Under the pieces are notes generated by a model. That model was not told where the DNA came from. It ran no database searches and worked only from the letters and a program-made list of their open reading frames with translations. Positions 52,142 through 60,742 of a stretch of DNA of 64,000 nucleotides are shown here, in pieces. Positions within the stretch are counted from its first letter, which is position 1. Every line of letters begins with the position of its first letter. Origin of the DNA: JANQFM01 sp035471925 (GTDB lineage: Bacteria > Acidobacteriota > UBA6911 > RPQK01 > DATIPO01); assembly GCA_035471925.1 (NCBI GenBank), contig DATIPO010000065.1, positions 1 through 64,000 of the forward strand, written 5' to 3'. A program made the position numbers and the translations under genes.

Positions 52142-53248
52142 ATGCGCTACGGCGTTGTCATGCAAACCTCCACTCTAAAGGCCTATGTGCTGCCGGGACT
52201 CGTTTTTCAGTCCGTCGTCATCGCCGGGGGCTACGGCACGGGACGCGAGCTGGCCGAGTTTTTTCTCTTTCATGGGCCCATGGAAGGGCTGATGGGCATG
52301 CTGCTGGTTTCGACGGTGCTGTGGTCGCTGGTCTGCGCCGCAACCTTTGAGTTCGCCCGCGCCTTCCAGGCCTACGACTACCGCCGCTTCTTCCAGCATC
52401 TGCTGGGGCGCGGCTGGATAGCCTTTGAAATCTGCTACCTGATTCTGCTGCTGCTGGTGCTGGCCGTGATCGCCTCGGCGGCGGGCAGCATTCTCCAGGA
52501 AACCTTTGGACTGCATTACTTGGCCGGAGTGGTGGGGATCATGCTGGCCGTCGGATTCCTCGTCTTCAAGGGCAGTTCCGCCATCGAAGGCTTTCTCTCG
52601 GTGTGGTCGCTGGTGCTCTACCTGATGTACGCGGCCTTTCTGGCGGCCTGCTTTTGGTATTTCGGCGACCATATTCGAGAATCCTTTCAGACCCAGCCCC
52701 AAGGATGGGGATGGGTCGTCGGCGGGGTCAAATACGCGGCCTACAACCTGGGCGTGATTCCGGCCGTGCTCTTCGTTATTCGCCACCTCAAGACCCGACG
52801 CCAGGCGCTGGGAGCTGGAATGCTGGCCGGCCCCATCGCCATGATGCCGGGGCTCTTTTTCTACTTGGCCATGGCCTCGCAGTATCCCGAGGTGCTGGAG
52901 CGTCCGGTGCCCGCCAACGCCCTGCTGGAGTCGCTGGGATCTCCGCTCTTCCAGATCGCTTTCCAGGTGGTCCTCTTCGGGACCCTGATCGAGACCGGCA
53001 GCGGCATGATCCACGCGGTCAATGAGCGTGTTTCAAACCTGCTCCAGGAGCGCCGAAAAGTCATGCCGTCCTGGCAGCGCTTCACCCTGGGAGTCGGGCT
53101 GCTTTTTCTGGGCGCGCTGATCGCCCAATACGGCCTTATCGGACTCATCGCCCAAGGCTACGGGACCATCACTTGGGGCTTCCTGCTCATCTACGTCATA
53201 CCCATCCTCACCTGGGGAATCATCAAGCTTCGCCGAGAGGCGTCCTGA
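52142..53248 (+). CDS. YkvI-like polytopic membrane protein
   Basis: 368 residues (362 if ATG 52160 is used), about ten hydrophobic helices. LPGLVFQSVVIAGGYGTGRE at the first helix and the broken helix pattern resemble the YkvI group, distant relatives of LeuT-fold amino-acid/cation symporters. GTLIETGSGMIHAVNERVSN lies between later helices. Substrate unknown. It starts 74 bases after the GspG-like gene in the same direction. Confidence 0.75.
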   Translation: MRYGVVMQTSTLKAYVLPGLVFQSVVIAGGYGTGRELAEFFLFHGPMEGLMGMLLVSTVLWSLVCAATFEFARAFQAYDYRRFFQHLLGRGWIAFEICYLILLLLVLAVIASAAGSILQETFGLHYLAGVVGIMLAVGFLVFKGSSAIEGFLSVWSLVLYLMYAAFLAACFWYFGDHIRESFQTQPQGWGWVVGGVKYAAYNLGVIPAVLFVIRHLKTRRQALGAGMLAGPIAMMPGLFFYLAMASQYPEVLERPVPANALLESLGSPLFQIAFQVVLFGTLIETGSGMIHAVNERVSNLLQERRKVMPSWQRFTLGVGLLFLGALIAQYGLIGLIAQGYGTITWGFLLIYVIPILTWGIIKLRREAS

Positions 53249-53322
53249 GTTTGGCTGACTCGTAGGAGGTAAGGCAACAGGGGGGCGAAATCGTAATGGA
53301 CGAGGTCGAATCGAGGTTGCGA

Positions 53323-55116
53323 TCAGATCCAGGTCTGAGTGGAGATTGCGGCCGGAAGCGTTGCGGCTGCCCAGGCTGCCAGAGTCGTCATCGCGGGTCG
53401 AAGACGGCGCTTGCGCAGAACCTGCCAGAGGGTGGCCGGCACACCCAGGACCAGCAGCGTCGCCGCTAAGCTCTCCCAGCCTGCAAAGTCCTCCAGGAAC
53501 CAGGCTGAGGCCAGCAGCAGGAAGCTGGCGGCCAGCCCGTTCAACAGCGCCCTCCACCAGGCGATGCGCCGCACCGAACGGTAGAGCGCCGCTGCCAGCC
53601 CCCAGCAGACGCCCAGAACCAGGAGAGCACGCAGGATATAGGGCATGAGAATCGTCTGGAGACTTAGATCACCTCCCTGCTCCTGCGAGGATCGGAGCTC
53701 TTGCATGGCGTCCGACATTCGCCGCAACGCCGTTGCCATGGCGTCCGGCAGTCCCGCCTTCTTCTCCAACTCGTCGAGAGAAGAGTAAGGGGCTGTTCTT
53801 TGGATTCTGTCGGCAACTTCCAAGCTCATGCCCGGAACTCCCATCAGGTCGACGAGGGAGGCGGCATTGATGTCGAAGGTGTGGGTTCGGGGCAGGCCCC
53901 GATACTGATCGAAGAGGGTGGTCCCCGTCTTGAAGTCGGGGTTTGCCAGCCAGATTTGGGGGCTGCGCGTCAGGGATTGGCCCAGGAAAACCTCGTTCAC
54001 CAGTCTGTCCAGCGCCTGGGCCTCCTGAGGGAAGCTTTTTTTATAGGCCGCAATCAGGGCCATGACGTCCTGGGGCTTGTCGGAATCGAAGACTGAAAAA
54101 AGCTTCAAGTAGGCATTCTCCAGGTCCGGCACTTCCTCGCTCAGCGTGCCGAACCGGGCAAAGAAATCCGGTCCTGAACGCGATTGCCGGATGGTCGAGT
54201 CGCTGACCCAACGATAAAACAATGCACTCACCACTCCCTCGGTGCTGACAAGAATCGAGGAGGGTTTGGCTGGACCTTCCGCTAAGCCGGGAAAGACGCC
54301 TTGTATCAGGTAGGCCTCGTAGGGATCTCCACCCCGAAGGAGCCGGTCCGGGATCCGTGGCTGGCGGGCAAAGGCGTTGGCTTTGACCCAATGGTAGCGC
54401 AGCAAATCTTCGGTCTGGCTGAACCAGAAGAGAAAGCGCATGCGCGCCGGGGCTCCCGGTGAAAAGTAAGACTCCAAGGCCTGTCGATAGCGATGCAGGT
54501 TGTCCACCGCTCTCAGCCGGGACTCTTCGTCGTCGGCCAGGCGCGCAGTCTCAGGCGGGGCATCGGGAGCGTCCAGGGCCATGATCTGAAAGTGCTCGGC
54601 AAATCCTTCATTGAAGGCCACGATGGGGTCGGTGCGCAGCGCGGTGGCGTGAATCTGGTTGGCCCCTCCGTCGCCCAACTCGCCAATCAATTGGCGAATG
54701 AAGACGTGGCCTAGCTCATGGGGAAAGATCTGGTCGACTGCGCCGAATCGGCCTGTCAGGGGGCTTGACTTGTGGAGATCCACATAGGCCGCCTCGGGTT
54801 TCTCCTCACCCTCAAGGATGAAACCGTAGCGCGGAAATCCGCCCTGGTTCTCGGAAAGGTAGAGGTAGGCCGGCTCGACCTCGATGCCATCGCGCAGCGA
54901 GCGGAAGTTTTGAACAAGGCGGTAGAGCCGGACGATGCGGAGGGGGAAGCCGGAGGAGAGTGTTTGCCGGATGGCCTCGGCCTGTGGGTGATGAGTCAGC
55001 ACCGGCAGCCCGTTGTGCTCTTCGTCCGTCCCGGTCAGGATCACGAGTTGGGGCTGAGCCGCAAGATTGGAGCCGATCCCGACAAGCACGAGGCATGCTG
55101 CGAGAAGTGCCCTCAT
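53323..55116 (-). CDS. Exported HExxH metallopeptidase fused to HhH and membrane domains
   Basis: 597 residues. Signal peptide at 1-20. FPHELGHVF (H133, E134, H137) followed by FNEGFAEHFQ (E170 or E174) gives a zinc gluzincin site. Residues about 410-455 (FDINAASLVDLMGVPGMSLE then VADRIQRTAPYSSLDELEKK) are a ComEA/T2SK-type helix-hairpin-helix. Three to four membrane helices follow (about 488-580). Expected orientation: peptidase and HhH outside, short tail inside. I do not know this combination. Divergent from no close gene; a 339-base gap lies upstream. Confidence 0.8.
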   Translation of the reverse strand: MRALLAACLVLVGIGSNLAAQPQLVILTGTDEEHNGLPVLTHHPQAEAIRQTLSSGFPLRIVRLYRLVQNFRSLRDGIEVEPAYLYLSENQGGFPRYGFILEGEEKPEAAYVDLHKSSPLTGRFGAVDQIFPHELGHVFIRQLIGELGDGGANQIHATALRTDPIVAFNEGFAEHFQIMALDAPDAPPETARLADDEESRLRAVDNLHRYRQALESYFSPGAPARMRFLFWFSQTEDLLRYHWVKANAFARQPRIPDRLLRGGDPYEAYLIQGVFPGLAEGPAKPSSILVSTEGVVSALFYRWVSDSTIRQSRSGPDFFARFGTLSEEVPDLENAYLKLFSVFDSDKPQDVMALIAAYKKSFPQEAQALDRLVNEVFLGQSLTRSPQIWLANPDFKTGTTLFDQYRGLPRTHTFDINAASLVDLMGVPGMSLEVADRIQRTAPYSSLDELEKKAGLPDAMATALRRMSDAMQELRSSQEQGGDLSLQTILMPYILRALLVLGVCWGLAAALYRSVRRIAWWRALLNGLAASFLLLASAWFLEDFAGWESLAATLLVLGVPATLWQVLRKRRLRPAMTTLAAWAAATLPAAISTQTWI

Positions 55117-55455
55117 AACCCTTATGACGGTCGCCGGCCGCCTTCGTTTAACAGGCGGGGCGAAGAACCGCTACAGCCTGACTGCGTGGGCCCATCCGCA
55201 GGGCATCCTCAGTCCGCCGACAATGCCGGTAGCCGCTTGATTCGCCTCCCGGAGGCGGCCCGAATCACTCGCACTTCGCAGCCGGCGCAGGATTGATGCG
55301 CACGGCAGGGCAGTTCGAGGCCGACCGCCGGCTCCCCCGGGCCGAAAATAATCCACGACTCACAAGACCGCGTCGGGAGGAGGGATGGGGACAGCCCCCG
55401 CGCAGAGACTCGGTCCACGCGGGGGCTCGGATGGTGCGAGACCAGCGGAGCAGCG
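55117..55455. other. Intergenic region with one hairpin
   Basis: AGCCCCCGCG (55393-55402) pairs with CGCGGGGGCT (55418-55427), a perfect 10-bp stem 30-60 bases past the stop of the leftward Ig-repeat gene; without a T run it is at best a weak terminator. A second small dyad, CGCCTCCCGGAGGCG, lies near 55245. No gene or clear promoter is seen. Confidence 0.5.
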
Positions 55456-57795
55456 TTACTGCTGATTCTGGTCCTCGGGGTTTTGGGTTTCCGGTTCATC
55501 GCCTTCCAGCGGAGTGACCGGCAGAGCGGTGAAGCTGCCCGGTTCGGCGCCGAACTCCAGCACCGTGGCCACGAAGGAACCGTCCTGGCTGCGGATCTCC
55601 AGCTCGCCCTGGAAGAACGGCGGCACGGCGTCGCCGAAGAGCTCGTCGAGCAGCAGGGCCGACCGCCCTTGGGCTGGCAGGCTCAAGGTAGTGAAGCCTC
55701 CCTCCAGCGGCTGTCCCAGCGGGTCGCGGAGGGTCAGCGAGAGGGTGATGGGATGATCCTCAGTGTTGCGAACAGCCGCTCCGGTGTTGGATCCGGCCTG
55801 GCGTCGGACGCTGGCCAGCGCCTCGCTCATCGGCTGGCTGCCCGGAACCACTGCCGTGCCCAGCCCCTCGATGGTGAAGCGCACGATGCCGGCCAGGCGT
55901 CCATCGGACTGCACCGTGGCCGATCCGCTGCGCAGTTGCGCGGCCTGCGGTCCCTCGAGCGCGAAGTCGCCCAGAGGAGCGATGGAGAAGTAAACCGCGC
56001 TCCAGTCTCCGGCGGCTTCCACCTGCTGTCCGTTGATGCGCGGCAGTGACTGCCAGGGCTGGCCCTGGGCGTCCAGCAGGCGGACGAATCCGCTCACCGT
56101 GCGGGTCTGGGAAGGATTGTGCAGGATCATCTGGGAGCGCAACCCCTGGCCCGAGCTGAACTGGGCGAAGTCGAGCCGGTGCTCGAGATCCAGCGCTTCC
56201 AGGCTTTGGGCGGGATTCACGACCGCCACGCTGCAGGTCTCGCTGGCCATGTTGCCGAAGGTGTCCTCGGCTGTCACCGTCCACTCGATAGTGTCGTGGA
56301 CGCCTCCTGAGTCCTCGATCGTCAGCGTATCGCCCTCGAATGAGACTACGCAGGAGTTGGTCTTGTCTACCAGTTTGCCTGAGGGATTGGTCCAGTAGCA
56401 GTCGAAGGAAGTGACTTCGGCCGCCACTGTGCCTTCACAGGCGTCCTCGGCGCTGGCGGTAAAGGAGATGGGCGCGTCCGGCGGCGTGATGGTGGCCGGC
56501 GCATTGCAAGAGATCACCGGCGGCAGCGTGTCCTGGACGATCACCGTGCGGCTGACCTGCACCGCGTTGTTTCCGGCTGTATCGGCGGCGTCGTAGAGGA
56601 TGATATAGGTGCCGGGAGTGGAGGTGTCGACGGTGTCTCCGCTGACCGTCACCGGGACGCTGCCGTCGCAGATGTCGGTGGCCGTGGCACCCGGATCCGT
56701 AAAGGTGTCGACGTTGCATTCCAGCGTGATCTCGGCATCGCCGTTAAGGGTGATCACCGGGGGAATCGTGTCCGCCACCGTGACCGTGCGGGTCCTCTGC
56801 ACGGCGTTGTTGCCAGAGTCGTCGACAGCGTCATAGGTAATGACGTAGACCCCCGGCGTGGAGGTGTCGACCGTGTCGCCTCCCACCGTCACTGGGACGT
56901 CGTTGTCGCAGTTGTCGGACGCCGAGAATCCAGGATCGACGAAGGTGTCCACGCCGCATTCCAGCGTCAGGTCGCCGTCCACCAGCGAGATTACCGGCGC
57001 GGTTTCGTCCACCACCGTGACCGTGGCGGGGCACATGTCCTCGGCATTGCTGTCGTCGGTGACCGTCAACGTCACCGGCGTGTCGCCCAGCGAGAAGGGA
57101 CCCGAGGGTGAAAGCGAAAGGGTGATGGGATCGCCGTCGGGGTCGAAGGACCCGTCATCAACCTGAGCGGCCGTGACGGTGGCCTGGCACTGCGCGTCGG
57201 CCACTTCCTGCACGTCCTGGCACATGGCCACCGGCGGAGTGTTGGGCTCCGTGAAGTAGACAATCAGTTCCACCGCATCGATATCCAGGGTGGGACCATT
57301 GACTTGCGTCAGACGGAATCCCAAGGTGCCGTTGGTCGCGGCCGTCCTCAGACTGGCCTCGGAGATGCCCCACAAGTTCCCGTCGCCGCCGGCACTGACG
57401 AAACTGGTGCTGGCGCAGTTGGATTGGCCTCCGAAGAAAAGAGGCAGAACCATGGCGGAGCCGCTCAGAGATCCTCCGATGGTGAGCTGGACCTGGTTGT
57501 CTCCGTTGGTGCGGTACTTAACCCGCACCTCCACGCCGGTGATCATTTCGCCGGCCGGGATCGTGAAGGCCGGGAAGGTCACCTCGATCCAGTTGTCCAT
57601 CGGGACGTCAGAAGTAGCGGCGCAAAAATCGTCGGGTGCGCCCTCGATATTCCCGGTGGCGATCCACTCGTTGGGGTTGTCGACTGTATGTCCATTAGCG
57701 TTTCGGGTCTGGTCGGCAGCAAGTAGAAACAGTTGGAGAAGGCATAAGACGATCAGAGCCGTCATGAGCGCGAGTCTCCGGATTGATAGGAGCAT
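55456..57795 (-). CDS. Exported Ig-like repeat protein (DUF5011/HYR type)
   Basis: 779 residues. Signal peptide at about 1-27. An N-terminal lectin-like or sandwich domain (about 35-180; WIEVTFPAFTIPAGEMITGV) is followed by a cadherin-like unit with SFDPDGDPITLSLSPSG, two clear DUF5011-type repeats (LECGVDTFVDPGFSASDNCD and LECNVDTFTDPGATATDICD, each ending DTSTPG-Y-x-I-x-YDA), a HYR-like segment and a C-terminal beta-rich region about 240 residues long. Cys pairs in the repeats suggest disulfides. GAGGAGG lies five bases before the ATG. A secreted or surface adhesin-like role is likely; no sorting signal is seen. Confidence 0.85.
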   Translation of the reverse strand: MLLSIRRLALMTALIVLCLLQLFLLAADQTRNANGHTVDNPNEWIATGNIEGAPDDFCAATSDVPMDNWIEVTFPAFTIPAGEMITGVEVRVKYRTNGDNQVQLTIGGSLSGSAMVLPLFFGGQSNCASTSFVSAGGDGNLWGISEASLRTAATNGTLGFRLTQVNGPTLDIDAVELIVYFTEPNTPPVAMCQDVQEVADAQCQATVTAAQVDDGSFDPDGDPITLSLSPSGPFSLGDTPVTLTVTDDSNAEDMCPATVTVVDETAPVISLVDGDLTLECGVDTFVDPGFSASDNCDNDVPVTVGGDTVDTSTPGVYVITYDAVDDSGNNAVQRTRTVTVADTIPPVITLNGDAEITLECNVDTFTDPGATATDICDGSVPVTVSGDTVDTSTPGTYIILYDAADTAGNNAVQVSRTVIVQDTLPPVISCNAPATITPPDAPISFTASAEDACEGTVAAEVTSFDCYWTNPSGKLVDKTNSCVVSFEGDTLTIEDSGGVHDTIEWTVTAEDTFGNMASETCSVAVVNPAQSLEALDLEHRLDFAQFSSGQGLRSQMILHNPSQTRTVSGFVRLLDAQGQPWQSLPRINGQQVEAAGDWSAVYFSIAPLGDFALEGPQAAQLRSGSATVQSDGRLAGIVRFTIEGLGTAVVPGSQPMSEALASVRRQAGSNTGAAVRNTEDHPITLSLTLRDPLGQPLEGGFTTLSLPAQGRSALLLDELFGDAVPPFFQGELEIRSQDGSFVATVLEFGAEPGSFTALPVTPLEGDEPETQNPEDQNQQ

Positions 57796-58065
57796 TGGGC
57801 CCTCCTCGTAAAGAAATGGTTATCGGGGTAAAAACCAGTGTTTAGTGTGCACGAACACGGGGGTTTAGGCAAGTGCCAAATAGCACGCGATGCCCTAATC
57901 TTTGCTTAGAATGATTCGGCTTGATTCGACGCCGAGGGCCACGAATCCAGCGGCTTTGCGAGACGCCGGGCGGAGATCCGCCAATTGGACTCCATGACGT
58001 GAGATGGAAGCTCCTGAGCCGGTCGAGGCGTGCAGTGAAATGCTCAGGAAGATATAGTTGAGTTC

Positions 58066-59400
58066 ATGTTAGGACGCATCTGTTTGACTGGTTTGGCGTC
58101 GGTCGCTTTGATCGGCGTATCTCTCAGCGAGGATTGGCCTCACTGGCGTGGGCCGGAGGGTTCGGGAGTTTCCGACGAGACCGCTCTCCCGGCCTCTTGG
58201 AGCGCTACCGAGAATATCGCTTGGAAGGCCCCCCTCAAGGGCACCGGTGTTTCCTCGCCGGTCGTTTGGAGTGACACCGTTTTCGTCACCTCGCAGTCGG
58301 GGAGGGGAGCGGTCCGTTCCGGCAATCATCCCACCCTTTCGCGGGGAGAGGAGGCCATGGAGCGCGAACTCGGCGGTGCCGATGAGACCCGGAGCCCCGA
58401 GAAGGTGGTCTTTTTGGTGCAGGCTTTCGACACCGCCGACGGCAGTCTGCGCTGGGAATTCATGCTGGACGCCGCCGCTCCGCTGCCGGAAGTCCACAAC
58501 AAGAACAACCTGGCCACGCCCAGCCCGGTCACCGACGGCTCCATGGTCTATGCCTGGTTCGGCACCGGACAACTGGTAGCGCTCGACATGCAAGGCCGCC
58601 AACAGTGGGAACGCAACTTGGCCGACGACTACGCGCCCTTCCAGGTCAGTTGGGGACACGCCAGCTCGCCCACGCTCTACAAGGACACCCTTTTCCTGCT
58701 CTGCGACCACAGTTCGGAATCTTATCTGCTGGCCCTCGACAAGCAGGACGGCAGCCAGAAATGGAAGGTGGAGCGCAACAGCGAGCGCGGATACAGCACG
58801 CCCATGGTGGTCTATCGCGAGCAGGGAGACGAGTTGATCGTCAACGGCAACCGAGGACTCAAGGCCTACGATCCTTCCAGCGGCGAGTTGCTGTGGAATC
58901 TGGAAGGAGAGAACCGTTTTCCGGTGCCTTCGCCCTCGCAAGGCGATGGGATGATCTTCACAAGCCGGGGCTACCGCAGCGGACCCTACATGGCCATTGA
59001 GCCCGGAGGGCGCGGAGACATCTCCGAGAGCCACGTCAAATGGCGCAAGCCCACTGGCGCCCCCTACGTGTCATCGGTCGTCTACTATCGGGGAACCGTC
59101 TACTTCGTCAATGACAGCGGCATCGCCTCGGCCATTGACGGCGCCACCGGCGAGACCCTTTGGAGGAGCCGGCTGGGCGGTGTCTTCAGCGCTTCACCAG
59201 TGGCTGGAGACGGCAAGGTCTACCTCACCAACGAGGGCGGCGAAACCATCGTGCTGCAGGCCTCACGTCCCCCGGAAGTCCTCTCGCGCAACGACTTGGG
59301 CGAACGCTGCCTGGCCTCTCCCGCTCTCGCTGGCGGACGCCTCTACCTGCGCACCGACCAACACCTCGTCGCCATCGGTCCTCCGCCCGCGGCCGAATGA
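58066..59400 (+). CDS. Exported PQQ-type beta-propeller protein
   Basis: 444 residues. Signal peptide at 1-21. Opens WPHWRGPEGSGVSDETALP, the standard start of this family, then propeller blades with the A-x-D-x-x-x-G-x-x-x-W motif: AFDTADGSLRWEF, ALDMQGRQQWERN, ALDKQDGSQKWKV, AYDPSSGELLWNL, AIDGATGETLWRS. Such BamB-like proteins are common in Acidobacteria and Planctomycetes. Residues for PQQ or metal binding cannot be judged, so no enzyme activity is claimed. Confidence 0.87.
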   Translation: MLGRICLTGLASVALIGVSLSEDWPHWRGPEGSGVSDETALPASWSATENIAWKAPLKGTGVSSPVVWSDTVFVTSQSGRGAVRSGNHPTLSRGEEAMERELGGADETRSPEKVVFLVQAFDTADGSLRWEFMLDAAAPLPEVHNKNNLATPSPVTDGSMVYAWFGTGQLVALDMQGRQQWERNLADDYAPFQVSWGHASSPTLYKDTLFLLCDHSSESYLLALDKQDGSQKWKVERNSERGYSTPMVVYREQGDELIVNGNRGLKAYDPSSGELLWNLEGENRFPVPSPSQGDGMIFTSRGYRSGPYMAIEPGGRGDISESHVKWRKPTGAPYVSSVVYYRGTVYFVNDSGIASAIDGATGETLWRSRLGGVFSASPVAGDGKVYLTNEGGETIVLQASRPPEVLSRNDLGERCLASPALAGGRLYLRTDQHLVAIGPPPAAE

Positions 59401-59581
59401 GCAAGGGCATCGTCTGCGGTTCGGCTGTCAGGGATTGGCTGGAAGCACCTTGATCCGCTTCAAGGAGCCCCCCGCAGGAGGCGCCTCGTCCAGGCTGCGC
59501 GTCAAGATGGCGAAACCTCGGGTGCCCGCCCTGATTCCTCCACCGGCCATGAGGCCTTCGGAAGCCTGCTCGGCGCCCGTT

Positions 59582-60727
59582 TTATTGGTTTCTGAAGTAT
59601 TGTTCGTTTTCCTTGATCCAAACGTGCCCGTGGGCCGCATCTTTTCCGCAAGTTTCCAGCGCGGCTACCGAGGACCGCAGCAACTGATCGGCGCGGCGAT
59701 GCTCTCCCAAGAGAAAGTAGGCGCGCCCGAAACCCAAGTCGATATCGGCTCGCTGGCAGGGGTCCGGGGAGTGGCCTGCCAGGGACTCCAGATGAGGCAA
59801 GGCGGCGGCCGCCAACCCCGACGCCAAGTAGAGCCGCGCCAAGGGGAGGTCAAAAACCGGCGTATTGGTCGCGCCGGAACATTCCAACAAGGTCACAATG
59901 GCTTCTCCCAAGATTCCATGGGTCTCCAGCAGGCGGGAGCGGGCTAGACAGGCGCCTTGGGGCTCCAATGGGGCTTGGGCGAGCAGTGCGAGTTCCCGCT
60001 TGACTTCGGCTGAGGCTTGCGGAGTCGTGAGCATGAAGCTGGACTGCGCCTCGGCTTCGGCTGGCTTCAGGTCGGCTCCCAATCGTGTGACTGTGAAGTC
60101 CACCAATTGACCCGGACGGAGAGGTGCGCCGAAAGCGGGATAGTCCATCTTGCAGAGGGACCGGCTCGCCGTCAGTCGACGGCACAGGCCGGCGGCCTTG
60201 ACGACCTTCGTGCCCATGCTGGAACCGGCCTCCGACAAAGTCCAATGAAAGTATTGGGCGCTTGCGGGGACGGTCCATGCCAGGGGCGGGCGGTCGTCCG
60301 GCGTGCTGCCGCGCGGCGAGAGGACCCAAAGTGAAGATTGGCCCTTGGGGGCCCGCGTCTTCAGCGTCGCTTCGCCCGATGCGGTCACCGATATCGGAGA
60401 GGCTGAGTCCATCAGTCTCTCGAACAGGCTGGTTGGTAGCGATTCGCCAACGCATTCCTGCTCGTTGGCCGTCCAATCCCGCGGTCCCTGCAGGTTGACC
60501 AGGCGGTTGTTGTCGCACAGAATCCTGGCCTTGCTGCCCTGGGCGAGTGAGAGTCGGACGCCGGGTGGAAGCAGGCTCAGCAGTTGAAGCGCACAACTCG
60601 GTCCGGTCGGGTTGAAGCGGGCTTCGACCTTTCCTTCGCTGTGAAGCGGCAAAACGGCGATGCCGTCCTTGCTGTCGCCCGATACTCCGAGGACGAAGAG
60701 TCCAGTAGCCAGTATGTGCAAGAACAT
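59582..60727 (-). CDS. Exported protein partner of the CHAT gene, TPR-like C terminus
   Basis: 381 residues. Signal peptide at 1-17. The first 240 residues are beta-rich, with SLLPPGVRLSLAQGSKARIL like a FecR- or phosphate-like surface patch, and TVPASAQYFHWTLSEAGSSM like an Ig/fibronectin strand pair. Residues about 250-365 are helical, TPR-like (LARLYLASGLAAAALPHLES, LGFGRAYFLLGEHRRADQLL). Several Cys residues suggest disulfides. It starts 15 bases after the CHAT gene and is clearly co-transcribed with it. The region before its stop to the propeller gene (59401-59581) is empty. Confidence 0.72.
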   Translation of the reverse strand: MFLHILATGLFVLGVSGDSKDGIAVLPLHSEGKVEARFNPTGPSCALQLLSLLPPGVRLSLAQGSKARILCDNNRLVNLQGPRDWTANEQECVGESLPTSLFERLMDSASPISVTASGEATLKTRAPKGQSSLWVLSPRGSTPDDRPPLAWTVPASAQYFHWTLSEAGSSMGTKVVKAAGLCRRLTASRSLCKMDYPAFGAPLRPGQLVDFTVTRLGADLKPAEAEAQSSFMLTTPQASAEVKRELALLAQAPLEPQGACLARSRLLETHGILGEAIVTLLECSGATNTPVFDLPLARLYLASGLAAAALPHLESLAGHSPDPCQRADIDLGFGRAYFLLGEHRRADQLLRSSVAALETCGKDAAHGHVWIKENEQYFRNQ

Positions 60728-60742
60728 TCTTCCGTCCTCTTC

